The translations under genes were made by a program, and so were the position numbers. A DNA stretch of 62,269 nucleotides from Pseudomonas grimontii (lineage in GTDB: Bacteria > Pseudomonadota > Gammaproteobacteria > Pseudomonadales > Pseudomonadaceae). Below the pieces are notes generated by a model. It ran no database searches. It was not told the DNA's origin and saw nothing but the letters and a program-made list of their open reading frames with translations. Of this stretch, positions 1-8,679 are shown piece after piece (the stretch's first letter is position 1; each line of letters starts with the position of its first letter). The stretch is from the NCBI RefSeq assembly GCF_007858185.1, contig NZ_VFES01000030.1, positions 1 through 62,269 of the forward strand, written 5' to 3'.

Positions 1-260
1 AAAACGCTTCGCCCCACCACTCGGCACCTCGCCCAGGCTCGGTGTGCCCGTAATCCGACAGTGATTTGGGTGGCCGCCGCCACGCGCCATCCATGGCGCG
101 GGGCGGCTAAACCGGCATCCCTGCCGGTTTACCCCCCAAATCACTATCGAATTCCGGCCAGCGTGGTTTAACGGGGCGCCTGAGATCAAGATCAAGATCT
201 AAAGCAAGATCAAGAGCGGCTCGCTTCGCATCGTGGTTAGCGTTGGCTGCTACACAGCAG
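1..260 (-). repeat. Dispersed intergenic element, minus orientation
   Basis: Bases 1-78 are the exact reverse complement of 45877-45954. Bases about 180-255 are a diverged reverse complement of about 45808-45868; both carry the landmark AACCACGATGCGAAGCGAG. Between the two blocks this copy has about 100 bases with two perfect hairpins, at 83-100 (8-bp arms, 2-base loop) and 108-131 (10-bp arms, 4-base loop). No credible open reading frame spans it. It looks like a non-coding genomic repeat family, possibly mobilised in trans; its function is unknown. Confidence 0.75.
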
Positions 261-354
261 TGTAGGTGGCGCAGACAACCCCAGTCGTATCGCGAGCTGA
301 GCTGTTGCTCTGTTTTTGATTTGGATCTTAGGCGCCCCGTTAACCACGCTGGCC
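156..354. repeat. Large imperfect inverted repeat
   Basis: A 25-base block GGCCAGCGTGGTTTAACGGG... at about 156-181 returns in inverted form at 329-353 with one inserted base. The interior also carries loosely inverted GATCAAGATC / TTTTGATTTGGATC stretches. RNA from here could fold into a long stem. The remaining bases up to 545 show no gene; they are the upstream region of the transporter gene at 546, with AAGAGGA at about 529-535 as a likely ribosome binding site. Confidence 0.6.
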
Positions 355-545
355 GGAGTGAGGGCACACCCCCACATTTTGAATTACGGTGTTCAGCGGG
401 TATTTGTCCTTGCGGGTATCCAGGATTTTCTGGTGCGCGGCGATCAAGCCCGACAGCGGTGGCGATAGTTTGAAATTTCTCATGAAAACTTCCCGCGTCT
501 GCCGCACCATTGCGCCCAACAGGTTTTAAGAGGAACACCGCGTCC

Positions 546-1223
546 ATGAGCGCACTGATAGAAACCCGCGCCCTCACGCGCATGGACGAGCGCCGCCAAG
601 TGCCCTTGCTGCAGCCCACGGATTTCACCTTGAACCGCGCCGACCGGGTGTCGATCACCGGCGCTTCCGGCTCCGGCAAGAGCGTGTTGCTGCGCGCATT
701 GGCGTTGCTGGATGCGCCTACCAGCGGGCAGGTCCTGTGGAACGGCCAGCCGATTGCCAATGCCGAGATTCCCCATTACCGCAGCCATATCAGCTACCTG
801 TCCCAGCGGCCGGCGCTGCTTGAAGGCACGGTGGAGGACAACCTGCGCTTTCCCTTCAGCCTCAAGACCCTGCGTCAGCGCCGCTTCGACCGGGACGCGG
901 TGACCATTTTGCTGGGGCATGCCGGCAAGGCGGTCGATTTTTTGACGAAGAACGCGCTGGACCTGTCGGGTGGCGAATCCCAGGTGGTCTCGCTGATCCG
1001 CACCCTGCAACTCAACCCCGAGGTGCTGCTGCTGGACGAGCCCACCGCGGCCCTCGACCCCACCTCATCCCGTGACGTGGAAGCGTTGATCAGCGCCTGG
1101 TTTGCCGGTGATAACGCTCGCGCCTATCTCTGGGTGTCCCACGACCTCGACCAGGCGCGGCGCATGAGCGACATCCACTGGCAGATGAGTGCCGGCGTGT
1201 TGAGCAAGGCGGCCCAGCCATGA
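546..1223 (+). CDS. ABC transporter ATP-binding protein, FetA (YbbL)-like
   Basis: A 225-residue ABC ATPase. The Walker A motif GASGSGKS is at residues 39-46, the LSGGE signature at about 140-144 and Walker B LLLDEP at about 161-166. The start at 546 is chosen because AAGAGGA lies upstream and the domain begins directly; the frame stays open upstream to 510 but adds only non-conserved residues. It overlaps the next gene by four bases (ATGA), and that gene encodes an UPF0014 permease. This FetA/FetB pairing is known from E. coli as an exporter linked to iron homeostasis and oxidative stress resistance. The pairing is seen in the sequence; the substrate is inferred from the family. Confidence 0.87.
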   Translation: MSALIETRALTRMDERRQVPLLQPTDFTLNRADRVSITGASGSGKSVLLRALALLDAPTSGQVLWNGQPIANAEIPHYRSHISYLSQRPALLEGTVEDNLRFPFSLKTLRQRRFDRDAVTILLGHAGKAVDFLTKNALDLSGGESQVVSLIRTLQLNPEVLLLDEPTAALDPTSSRDVEALISAWFAGDNARAYLWVSHDLDQARRMSDIHWQMSAGVLSKAAQP

Positions 1224-2011
1224 ACTATCAAAACCTCACCGCCCTGGACATGGGCATCGCCGCTGCGCTGATCCTGGTCAACGGTGCGCTCTCCCTGCTG
1301 CTGCGCCTGGGCCTGGGCCGCCAGTTGCTGTGGGCGGCGGTGCGCACCGTGGTGCAACTGTTGGCCATCGGTTACCTGCTGGGCTGGGTGTTCGAGTTCG
1401 CCTACTGGTATGTGGTGCTGCCGTTGATGTGTGCAATGACCCTGATCGCCGGGCTGTCGGCGGCGGGGCGTGGGCGCCGCACGTACCGTGGGCAAAGGGT
1501 CGACAGCATCCTGTCGGTGTGGGGCAGTTCGTGGCTGGTGACGGCAGTGGGTTTGTTTGCGGTGATCCGCATCCACCCGTGGTACGAGCCGCAGTACGCG
1601 ATCCCGATCCTCGGCATGATTCTCGGCAACACCCTCACTGGCGTGTCCTTGGGGATTGAGCGCATGACCCAGGAGCTGACCTCGGGGCGCAACACCATCG
1701 AGATGATCCTGGCCCTCGGCGGCTCACGCTGGGAAGCCGCCCAGGAAGCGATCCGCCAGGCGGTGCGTGCGGGGATGATCCCGACGCTGAACCAGATGAC
1801 CGTGGTCGGCATTGTCAGCCTGCCCGGCATGATGACCGGCCAGGTGCTGGCGGGGGAGAGCCCGGTGGACGCGGTGCGCTATCAGATCGTGATCATGTTC
1901 CTGATTGCCGCGTCGTCGGCGTTGGGTACGGTGGGGGCGGTGTTGCTGACCTATCGGCGGTTGTTTTCCAGGAGCCACCGGTTTTTGCGTGAGCGCTTGC
2001 AAGAGCGCTAA
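1220..2011 (+). CDS. UPF0014 family permease, FetB (YbbM)-like
   Basis: A 263-residue integral membrane protein with about six to seven hydrophobic segments, beginning with residues 10-30 and 35-60. Family features include TAVGLFAVIRIHPWYEPQY, the region ILGMILGNTLTGVSLG near residues 130-150, and the motif SLPGMMTGQVLAGESP near 200-215. It is the membrane partner of the upstream ATPase, with which it overlaps by four bases, so the two are translationally coupled. The family exports metal, most likely iron. A perfect hairpin follows at 2038-2065. Confidence 0.87.
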   Translation: MNYQNLTALDMGIAAALILVNGALSLLLRLGLGRQLLWAAVRTVVQLLAIGYLLGWVFEFAYWYVVLPLMCAMTLIAGLSAAGRGRRTYRGQRVDSILSVWGSSWLVTAVGLFAVIRIHPWYEPQYAIPILGMILGNTLTGVSLGIERMTQELTSGRNTIEMILALGGSRWEAAQEAIRQAVRAGMIPTLNQMTVVGIVSLPGMMTGQVLAGESPVDAVRYQIVIMFLIAASSALGTVGAVLLTYRRLFSRSHRFLRERLQER

Positions 2012-2037
2012 GCGTTCATTTGGCGAAGGGGTTTTCT

Positions 2038-2065
2038 GTGGCGAGGGAGCTTGCTCCCTCGCCAC
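2038..2065. repeat. Perfect REP-like hairpin
   Basis: GTGGCGAGGGAGC and its exact reverse complement form a 13-bp stem around a two-base loop. It sits between the convergent 3' ends of the fetB-like and dehydrogenase genes, where it may stop or stabilise transcripts from both sides. The sequence resembles the palindromes scattered through fluorescent Pseudomonas genomes. Confidence 0.75.
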
Positions 2066-2100
2066 AAGAATCTTGCTGACCGGAAGGGCTCGTCACAGGT

Positions 2101-3153
2101 TCAAGGCTGATCCGCCACGCCAAAATCCAGCACCACCTTCATCGCCTGGGTCTTGTCCGCAGCCAGTTCAAACGCCTGCACGGCCTGCTCGAACGGCACC
2201 GTGTGGGAGATCACCGGGCGCACGTCGACGACCTGGCGATTGAGCAAGTCCACCGCCTGGGCAAACTCGCTGTGGAAGCGGAAGGTGCCGCGCAGGTCGA
2301 TCTCGCGGCTGACCAGCAGGTTCAGCGGCAGCGACACCTCGCCGCCCAAGCCGACCGTGACCAGCACGCCGCGCGGGGCGATGCAGTCCAGGCCGTTACG
2401 CAGGGCCTGGGCGCTGCCGGAGACTTCGAACATCACCTCGAAATAACCCTTCTCGGCGGTGTAGCGCTTGAGCGCATCGATGCCGTCGGCGATGTTGTGG
2501 GTGCGCGTGGCGCCCATTTTTTTCGCGCAGGCCAAGGCACTGGCGGACAGGTCCACCGCGACGATTTCAGCGGCACCGGCGGCGCGCAGGCTGCCGATCA
2601 GCAGGTTGCCGATGGGGCCGCAACCGGTCACCAGCACGCGCTTGCCGAACACCGCGCCGGCCCGTTGGATCGCATGCAACCCCACCGACAATGGTTCGGC
2701 CAAGGCACCTTCGGCGAGGCTGACGTGATCGGCCAGCACATGGGCCTGATGCGTCTCGATCACCAGGCTCTGGCGAAACGCGCCCTGGATATGCGGGAAG
2801 GGCATCGCGCTGCCGTAGAAGCGCATGTTCAGGCAATGGTTGGGCAGGCCTTGATGGCAATAACGGCAAGCGCCGCACGGGCGCGATGGCGATACGGCAA
2901 TGCGCTGGCCGACCTTGAACAGGCCGGCGTCCGCGCCCACGGCATCGATCACTGCTGACACTTCATGGCCGAGCACCATCGGCTCGCGCAGGCGCACGGT
3001 GCCGAAGCCGCCGTGTTGGTAGTAGTGCAAGTCCGAGCCGCAGATACCACCGCGGGCGATGCGCACGCGCAGTTGCTCGGCCCCCAGGGTAGGGGGCTCG
3101 TCCTGGGGGCTGACCCGCAGGTCTTTTGAGGCGTGGCAGACAATGGCGTGCAT
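2101..3153 (-). CDS. Zinc-dependent alcohol dehydrogenase, L-idonate 5-dehydrogenase type
   Basis: A 350-residue medium-chain dehydrogenase. Catalytic-zinc ligands are Cys38 and His63-Glu64 (LGHE); the four structural-zinc cysteines are 93, 96, 99 and 107. A Rossmann motif VTGCGPIGNLLIG lies near residue 175. The sequence resembles L-idonate 5-dehydrogenases, which oxidise L-idonate to 5-ketogluconate with NAD(P). The gene directly upstream encodes a gluconate 5-dehydrogenase-type SDR, 14 bases away, which fits an idonate/ketogluconate pair. No transporter or kinase for the pathway is nearby, so the exact sugar acid is uncertain. Confidence 0.82.
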   Translation of the reverse strand: MHAIVCHASKDLRVSPQDEPPTLGAEQLRVRIARGGICGSDLHYYQHGGFGTVRLREPMVLGHEVSAVIDAVGADAGLFKVGQRIAVSPSRPCGACRYCHQGLPNHCLNMRFYGSAMPFPHIQGAFRQSLVIETHQAHVLADHVSLAEGALAEPLSVGLHAIQRAGAVFGKRVLVTGCGPIGNLLIGSLRAAGAAEIVAVDLSASALACAKKMGATRTHNIADGIDALKRYTAEKGYFEVMFEVSGSAQALRNGLDCIAPRGVLVTVGLGGEVSLPLNLLVSREIDLRGTFRFHSEFAQAVDLLNRQVVDVRPVISHTVPFEQAVQAFELAADKTQAMKVVLDFGVADQP

Positions 3154-3167
3154 AAGGTTCTCCAGGG

Positions 3168-3941
3168 TTACAGCGACGCGGTGATGCCACCGTCGACATA
3201 CAGGATATGACCGTTGACGAAACTCGCGGCATCGCTGGCCAGGAACACCGCCGCACCGGCCAGTTCGGCGACGTCGCCCCAGCGGCGGCTCGGCGTGCGT
3301 TGCACCAGCCAGTCGCTGAATTCAGGGTTGGCCACCAGGTTGGCGTTCAACTCGGTCTTGAAGTAGCCGGGGCCGATCCCGTTGACGGTCAGCCCGTGCG
3401 GGCCCCAGTCGATGGCCATGCCCTTGGTGAGCATCTTCAACGCGCCTTTACTTGCCGCATACGGCGCGATGCCCGGGCGGCCCAATTCACTTTGCACCGA
3501 ACAGATATTGATGATGCGCCCACGCTTGCGCGGGATCATCGCCCGCGCCACGGCCTGGCCCACCAGAAAGGCGCTGTCGAGGTTGGTGCTGATCAGTTCG
3601 CGCCAGTGTTGCTCGCTGTAGTCTTCCAACGGCCCACGGCGTTGCATGCCGGCGTTGTTGACCAGGATGTCCAAGGGCCCGAGGCGTTCCTCGATAGTCG
3701 CCACGCCGGCCTGGATCGCCGCGCTGTCGGTGACGTCGAACGCCTGGGTGTGCACCTCCAGGCCTTCGAGGGTCAGCAGCGCGGCGGCGTCGCGCAAGGT
3801 GCTGTGGTTACGCCCGTTGAGCACCACCCGTGCACCGGCCTGGGCCAGGCCTCGGGCGATAGCCAAGCCGATACCGGCACTGGAACCGGTGACCAGCGCC
3901 AGCCGGCCGTCGAGGCGAAAGGTGTCTAGAACGCTTTGCAT
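3168..3941 (-). CDS. SDR family oxidoreductase, gluconate 5-dehydrogenase-like
   Basis: A 257-residue short-chain dehydrogenase with the cofactor motif TGSSAGIG (18-25), NNAG (95-98), a catalytic Ser near 148 and YAASK (Tyr161, Lys165). The frame is open far upstream to 4595, but the conserved domain begins at the ATG at 3941; the extension overlaps the divergent LysR gene and is not protein-like. The length suits 5-keto-D-gluconate 5-reductases (about 254 residues). It would reduce 5-ketogluconate to gluconate, complementing the dehydrogenase downstream. The substrate is inferred. Confidence 0.82.
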   Translation of the reverse strand: MQSVLDTFRLDGRLALVTGSSAGIGLAIARGLAQAGARVVLNGRNHSTLRDAAALLTLEGLEVHTQAFDVTDSAAIQAGVATIEERLGPLDILVNNAGMQRRGPLEDYSEQHWRELISTNLDSAFLVGQAVARAMIPRKRGRIINICSVQSELGRPGIAPYAASKGALKMLTKGMAIDWGPHGLTVNGIGPGYFKTELNANLVANPEFSDWLVQRTPSRRWGDVAELAGAAVFLASDAASFVNGHILYVDGGITASL

Positions 3942-4036
3942 GGGCCTATTTCTCCAGGCGCGCTTGTGATAGTCAAAACGCGGGTTGATGAGCTTAACTT
4001 CACTCCTGTGTAGGGCGCAGGTCCAATGTTCATTTA

Positions 4037-4050
4037 TGATCGGCTGATCA
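4037..4050. promoter_or_regulatory. Near-palindrome in the divergent SDR/LysR promoter region
   Basis: TGATCGGCTGATCA is palindromic apart from its centre and lies in the 135-base gap between the divergent SDR and LysR genes. LysR regulators usually bind such a shared gap and control the neighbouring operon as well as themselves. The assignment as operator is inferred from position only. Confidence 0.35.
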
Positions 4051-4076
4051 ATATTCGTGATAACCGTGGAGGCTGG

Positions 4077-4949
4077 ATGGAACTCAAGCACTTGCGCGCC
4101 TTTGTGGTACTGGCCCAGGAGCTGCATTTCGGCCGGGCGGCGGCGCAGTTGTCGATTGTGCAACCGGCGCTGAGCATGCAGATCAAGCTGCTCGAAAGTG
4201 GCCTGGGCGTACGCCTGCTGGACCGCAATCGCCACTCGGTGACCTTGACCGATGCCGGTCGAGTGTTTCTGCCCGAAGCCCAGGCGACCCTGCACCAGGC
4301 CGCGCGGGCGGCGGAGGCGGCGCGGGCTTCCAACCGGGGGGAAATCGGTCGGGTGCGCCTGGGCTTTGTGTCGTCGGTATTGCCGCAACTGTTGCCCGAG
4401 TTGATCCGCACGGTGCATCAGCGCTACCCGCGTATCGAACTGGAACTCAAGGACATGCCCGGCCCCGAGCAAGCCGCCGCGTTGAAGAGTGGCCGCCTGG
4501 ATTTCGGCTTGATGCGCCTGCCCGCCGCCTACCCTGGGGTGCAGACCCGCGTGGTGTTGCGCGAGCCATTCTGCGTGGCCTTGCCGATGGATCATCCGTT
4601 GGCCACGCAGGATTCGATCCAGCCCGGCGACCTGCTCGACGTGCCGATATACATCCTCGCGCGGCGGTATGCGCCGGGGTTCTACGACGAATTTATCCAG
4701 GCCGTGGGTACCCCCTTGCAGATCGCATCCGAACTGGGCGAGTTCACCACCATGCTCGCGCTGGTCTGCGCCGGGTTGGGCGTCGGCGTCTTGCCGCAGC
4801 AGGCCGCGCGGGCGTTGCCGGCCAATTGCGTGTCGCGACCGCTGGCGTTGGGGGCGTTCCAGGCCAGCACGGGGTTGGCCTGGACCGAGTTGGACAGCGC
4901 GGTGAAGACCACACTGTTCACGCTGATCGTCGAATTGTTTGGCGAGTGA
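4077..4949 (+). CDS. LysR family transcriptional regulator
   Basis: A 290-residue LysR regulator with an N-terminal winged helix-turn-helix (MELKHLRAFVVLAQELHFGR, then AAAQLSIVQPALSMQIKLLE) and a periplasmic-binding-fold effector domain from about residue 90. The ATG at 4077 is preferred over one at 4026 because the family begins with MELKHLRAF and GTGGAGG lies just upstream. It is divergent from the dehydrogenase pair and probably controls it. The effector is unknown; a sugar acid would fit the context. Confidence 0.87.
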   Translation: MELKHLRAFVVLAQELHFGRAAAQLSIVQPALSMQIKLLESGLGVRLLDRNRHSVTLTDAGRVFLPEAQATLHQAARAAEAARASNRGEIGRVRLGFVSSVLPQLLPELIRTVHQRYPRIELELKDMPGPEQAAALKSGRLDFGLMRLPAAYPGVQTRVVLREPFCVALPMDHPLATQDSIQPGDLLDVPIYILARRYAPGFYDEFIQAVGTPLQIASELGEFTTMLALVCAGLGVGVLPQQAARALPANCVSRPLALGAFQASTGLAWTELDSAVKTTLFTLIVELFGE

Positions 4950-5054
4950 TTGTTTCGCCCAGTGAAATGCTGGATTGTAAAACCTGGTGATTCCAGTGAT
5001 CGGCGCAGCGGTGGAACATGCCGGGTGTCAAAACCCAACCCCTTGGAGCGTTAC

Positions 5055-5687
5055 ATGTCCCAGCCTGCGATCAAACTCTATGGTTTCCCACTGTCCGGCC
5101 ATTCCCATCGGGCCGAGCTGATGCTGTCCCTGCTGGGGCTGCCCAGCGAATTCATCCTGGTAGACCTCAAGCAAGGCGCGCATAAAACCGCAGGTTTCAC
5201 GGCGACCATCAACCGTTTCGGCCAGGTCCCGGCGATTGACGACGACGGCACTGTGCTGGCGGACTCCAACGCGATCCTGGTCTACCTCGCCACGAAATAC
5301 GGCAAAGGCCAATGGCTGCCAAGCGACCCGGTCGGGCAGGCGCGCGTACAGCGCTGGCTGTCGGCGGCCGCCGGCCAACTGCACGCCGGGCCCGCCACCG
5401 CACGGCTGGCCGTGGTGTTCGGTGCCGACGTGGATGCAGCGGCGGCGATCAGCCGCGCCCATGCCTTGTTGGCACTGATGGAACAGCAACTGAGCGAAAC
5501 CCGCTTCCTGGCGGGCGAGCAACCGAGCATCGCCGATATTGCGTTCTACACCTACGTGGCCCATGCGCCGGAAGGCAATGTGTCGCTGGCCGACTACCCT
5601 AAGGTGCGCGCCTGGCTTGCCAGCATTGAGGCCTTGCCGGGTTTCGTGGGCATGCCGCGTACGGCAGTGGGCTTGCAATCCCAGTAA
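5055..5687 (+). CDS. Glutathione S-transferase family protein
   Basis: A 210-residue cytosolic GST. The N-terminal thioredoxin fold (residues 1-80) includes IKLYGFPLSGHSHRAELML and the glutathione-contacting LADSNAILVYLA near 65-77; an all-helical domain with AGEQPSIADIAFYTYV follows. The frame is open upstream to 4950, but the start at 5055 has TTGGAGCG in front and matches the family. It stands 18 bases before a LysR gene on the same strand, so it may share a transcript and an electrophile-response role. The substrate cannot be predicted. Confidence 0.87.
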   Translation: MSQPAIKLYGFPLSGHSHRAELMLSLLGLPSEFILVDLKQGAHKTAGFTATINRFGQVPAIDDDGTVLADSNAILVYLATKYGKGQWLPSDPVGQARVQRWLSAAAGQLHAGPATARLAVVFGADVDAAAAISRAHALLALMEQQLSETRFLAGEQPSIADIAFYTYVAHAPEGNVSLADYPKVRAWLASIEALPGFVGMPRTAVGLQSQ

Positions 5688-5705
5688 TCTTCAAGAGGTG
5701 CGCGG

Positions 5706-6626
5706 ATGGACCGCTTCCATGAAATGCAGGTGTTCCTGGCGGTGGCCGAGGAGGAGGGATTTGCCGCCGCCGCGCGCCGCCTGAAAACCTCGCCACCCAG
5801 CGTGACCCGTGCCATCGCCGCCATGGAGGCGCGCATTGGCACCCAACTGCTGGCGCGCACCACCCGCAGCCTGCACCTGACTGAAGCCGGCCAGCGTTAC
5901 CTCGAAGATTGCCGGCGCATCCTCGCCGAGCTGGACGAAGCCGAAGAAGCGGCGGCGGGCAGTTATTCGATCCCCTGCGGCCACCTCACGGTGACCGCAC
6001 CGGTACTGTTTGGCGAGCTGTATGTGGCGCCGGTGCTGGGCGAGTACCTCGACCGTTTTCCGCTGGTGAATATCAATGCCTTGCTGGTGGATCGTGTGGT
6101 CAACATGGTCGACGAAGGGGTGGATGTGGCGGTGCGTATCGGTCATCTGCATGAGCCGGGGCAGCAGGCGATCAAGGTCGGTGAGGTGCGCCGGGTGGTG
6201 TGTGCGGCGCCGGCTTACCTGGCGCAGCAGGGCCGGCCTCGGCACCCGTCGCAGTTACGCGAGGCGAAGCTTGCTGCCTCGTCTTCCAGCCAATTGCTGA
6301 GCGAGTGGACATTTGTCGAGGGCGGCCAGCCATTGGCGGTGCCGGTGGAGCCGCGCCTGGTGGTCACGGCGAACAACGCGGCGATCAATCTGGCGAGAGT
6401 GGGTTGGGGCATCACGCGAGTGCTGTCCTATCAGGTCGCGGCGGCGGTGGCGGCGGGTGAGCTGGAGATTGTCCTGGAGGACTTTGAACCGGCAGCGCTG
6501 CCGATCCAGGTGGTGTTCCAGAAAAGCCCACGGGTGCCGGCCAAGATCCTCACCTTTGTCGATTTCCTCAGCCATCGCCTCGGCCAGGACGCGGCTTTGA
6601 ACCCGGCGATGCAGCGGCGCGGCTGA
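5706..6626 (+). CDS. LysR family transcriptional regulator
   Basis: A 306-residue LysR protein: helix-turn-helix in residues 1-60 (MDRFHEMQVFLAVAEEEGFA...SPPSVTRAIAAMEARIG) and effector-binding domain from about 90. The MDRF/MERY start and the LHLTEAGQRYLEDC segment place it in the large CrgA/DsdC-like subgroup common in pseudomonads. It follows the GST gene by 18 bases and its stop codon overlaps the start of a second LysR gene by one base. Because it is not divergent from anything, its target is unclear; self-regulation and control of the GST are the simplest options. Confidence 0.87.
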   Translation: MDRFHEMQVFLAVAEEEGFAAAARRLKTSPPSVTRAIAAMEARIGTQLLARTTRSLHLTEAGQRYLEDCRRILAELDEAEEAAAGSYSIPCGHLTVTAPVLFGELYVAPVLGEYLDRFPLVNINALLVDRVVNMVDEGVDVAVRIGHLHEPGQQAIKVGEVRRVVCAAPAYLAQQGRPRHPSQLREAKLAASSSSQLLSEWTFVEGGQPLAVPVEPRLVVTANNAAINLARVGWGITRVLSYQVAAAVAAGELEIVLEDFEPAALPIQVVFQKSPRVPAKILTFVDFLSHRLGQDAALNPAMQRRG

Positions 6627-7510
6627 TGGAACGTTATCGCGACATGCAACTGTTCGCCGCGCTGGCCGGGCAACCGAGCCTGGCGTCGGCGGCGCGCAGT
6701 GCCCAGGTGTCCGGCCCGACCTTGGTGCGCGCCGTGGCCCGCCTGGAAGCGCGCCTGCGCGTGGCATTGCTGGCGCGCAGTACGCGCGGCGTCAACCTGA
6801 CCGACGCCGGCCACGCGTACCTGGCCGACTGCGTGCACCTTCTGGCCGCCGTGGACGCCGCCGAAGCCTCGGCCAAGGGCTTGCATGTGCAGGCCCAGGG
6901 CAATCTGCGCGTGTTCATGCCGTTGCTGTTCAGCCGCTATGTGATGGCACCGCTGTTGGCCAGCTATATGGATCGGTACCCCGCGGTGCAGCTTGTCGCC
7001 CATTACCATGACTATTACCCCAACCTGCACGAAGAAGGGCTGGACGTGGCGATCCTGGTCGGCGAGTTGCCCAGCTCATCGCTGATCGCGCGCCCGGTAG
7101 GGCACGTGCGGCAGATCCTCTGCGCCAGTCCCGATTACCTGGCGGCGCACGGCGAACCCCGACACCCGGACGACCTCAAGCAGCATCGCCTGATCGCGAA
7201 TGCCAACCCGGTGCATTGGGAATTCCAGGGTTGCCAGCTCAAGGCCCGCGCGCGGCTGAGTTGCGCCACGGTGCAAGGCGCGATCAATGCGGCGCTGCAC
7301 GGCGCGGGGCTGGTTCGTTGCTTCAGCTACCCGGTGCATGAGCATCTGCTCGGCGGCCAGTTATGCCGCCTCCTGCCGAGCTACGAGCCAGCGCCCTTGC
7401 CGGTGCACGTGGTGTACCGCGAGGGCCGGCATGCGCCGATGCGCGTGCGTAGCTTCGTCGACCACTGCGTGGCGGCGCTGCGTGAGCACCCGGCATTTCA
7501 GTTGGCGTAA
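6626..7510 (+). CDS. LysR family transcriptional regulator, second of a tandem pair
   Basis: A 294-residue LysR regulator (MERYRDMQLFAALAGQPSLA at the start, helix-turn-helix to about residue 60). Its first base is the last base of the preceding stop codon (TGATG), so the two regulators are probably translationally coupled. The two share the same subgroup features, suggesting an old duplication. It is followed after 79 bases by an FMN-binding oxidase-like gene on the same strand, which may be its target. Confidence 0.87.
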   Translation: MERYRDMQLFAALAGQPSLASAARSAQVSGPTLVRAVARLEARLRVALLARSTRGVNLTDAGHAYLADCVHLLAAVDAAEASAKGLHVQAQGNLRVFMPLLFSRYVMAPLLASYMDRYPAVQLVAHYHDYYPNLHEEGLDVAILVGELPSSSLIARPVGHVRQILCASPDYLAAHGEPRHPDDLKQHRLIANANPVHWEFQGCQLKARARLSCATVQGAINAALHGAGLVRCFSYPVHEHLLGGQLCRLLPSYEPAPLPVHVVYREGRHAPMRVRSFVDHCVAALREHPAFQLA

Positions 7511-7589
7511 TAGTGGATTGCCTGGGGTGGGCATTCTGCATTTGGCTGGCAGGGCGCAGCATGGGGGCAACCAACTTGAGGTGATCGCC

Positions 7590-8522
7590 ATGAACCCTAT
7601 CGAACAGTCCCCCTGGCATGCCGGCGAACGGCAGTTACAAGCAGCAGTCGGCGTGGCCGAGCGCATGGCGGTGGTCGGGCCCAAGGTGATACGCGATCAC
7701 CTGCCGGAGCAGCATCGGGACTTCTATCCCTTGTTGCCGTACCTGATGCTCGGCGTGGTGGATGAGCAGGGGATTCCCTGGGCGACGATGGTCGAAGGCG
7801 CGCCGGGGTTTGCCCATTCTCCCGATCCTTATACTTTGCAGATTGACAGCCTGCCGTCTGCCAGCGACCCGGCTCGGGCCGCTTTGCACGAGGGTGCCGC
7901 AGTGGGCCTGCTCGGCATCGACCTGAACACCCGGCGCCGCAACCGCATGAACGGCCGTGTCGGCGGGCTTGATCAGTACGGCTTGTCAATCGACGTCGTG
8001 CAGACCTTCGGGAACTGCCCCAAATACATCCAACTGCGGCCGGTCGATGGGGTTGCGCGTAAACCCGGCACGCAAGTTGAGCGTATGGGCGGCCTGGACG
8101 CTGCAGCCGAAACCATGATCCGCAACGCCGACACATTCTTCGTCGCCAGCTACGTGGATGTCGACGGTGAACGCTCGGTGGACGTTTCCCATCGCGGCGG
8201 CCACACCGGCTTCGTGCGCGTGGAGGGCGACGTGCTGACCATCCCGGATTTTGCCGGCAACCTGTTCTTCAACACCCTGGGCAACCTGGCGGCCAATCCG
8301 GTGGCGGGGTTGTTGTTTATCGACTTTGAATCGGGGGACCTGTTGCAGGTCGCCGGGCGTACCTCGTTGATTCTCGACGGGCCTGAGGTCGCCCGCTTCG
8401 AGGGCGCGCAGCGGTTATGGACAGTGACCGTGGAACACGTGGTCCGCCGCCCGGTGGCGTTGGCGTTGCGCTGGCAGTTCGCGGAGTTTTCGCCGTTCAG
8501 TTTGGGGATGGGGAGTTGGTAG
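7590..8522 (+). CDS. Pyridoxamine 5'-phosphate oxidase-like FMN-binding protein
   Basis: A 310-residue protein of the PNPOx-like split-barrel flavin-binding superfamily. Typical stretches are LPYLMLGVVDEQGIPWATMV (near 50-70), NRMNGRV (near 110), NCPKYIQLR (near 145) and the RGGHTGFVRVEGDVLTIPDF region near 205. The long open frame starting at 7287 overlaps the LysR gene; the ATG at 7590 lies after a GAGGTGATC site and begins the conserved region. Some relatives carry a C-terminal ferredoxin-reductase part; this one ends after the flavin barrel. Its reaction is unknown; these proteins often handle FMN-linked reduction of small molecules. Confidence 0.8.
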   Translation: MNPIEQSPWHAGERQLQAAVGVAERMAVVGPKVIRDHLPEQHRDFYPLLPYLMLGVVDEQGIPWATMVEGAPGFAHSPDPYTLQIDSLPSASDPARAALHEGAAVGLLGIDLNTRRRNRMNGRVGGLDQYGLSIDVVQTFGNCPKYIQLRPVDGVARKPGTQVERMGGLDAAAETMIRNADTFFVASYVDVDGERSVDVSHRGGHTGFVRVEGDVLTIPDFAGNLFFNTLGNLAANPVAGLLFIDFESGDLLQVAGRTSLILDGPEVARFEGAQRLWTVTVEHVVRRPVALALRWQFAEFSPFSLGMGSW

Positions 8523-8590
8523 CGTGGGTGCCGTCCTGGTTAAAGTGAACCGTGTGCTAATGACAATAAGTAATAAAAAGTACGTGCTTA

Positions 8591-8612
8591 AACCTGTCAT
8601 AAATCACAGGTT
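8591..8612. promoter_or_regulatory. Inverted repeat upstream of an orphan gene
   Basis: AACCTGT and ACAGGTT form perfect 7-bp arms spaced by eight bases, about 70 bases upstream of the start at 8680 in an AT-rich leader. The position suits an operator or a 5'-UTR stem. No regulator is identified. Confidence 0.4.
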
Positions 8613-8679
8613 ACGGACCTCATTTTTTTCTATCCAATACAGGTTGGCGCGGCAACTACACACTGATACTGGAGAGGAG

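Noticed and set aside
243..473. A 76-residue plus-strand open frame near the window start
   Set aside because: It lies within hairpin-rich repeat DNA and repeats low-complexity Asp-Leu-Asp-Leu from GATCAAGATC tracts.
3942..4595. N-terminal extension of the SDR gene, open to 4595
   Set aside because: It runs antisense through the LysR gene and lacks conserved sequence; the family start is at 3941.
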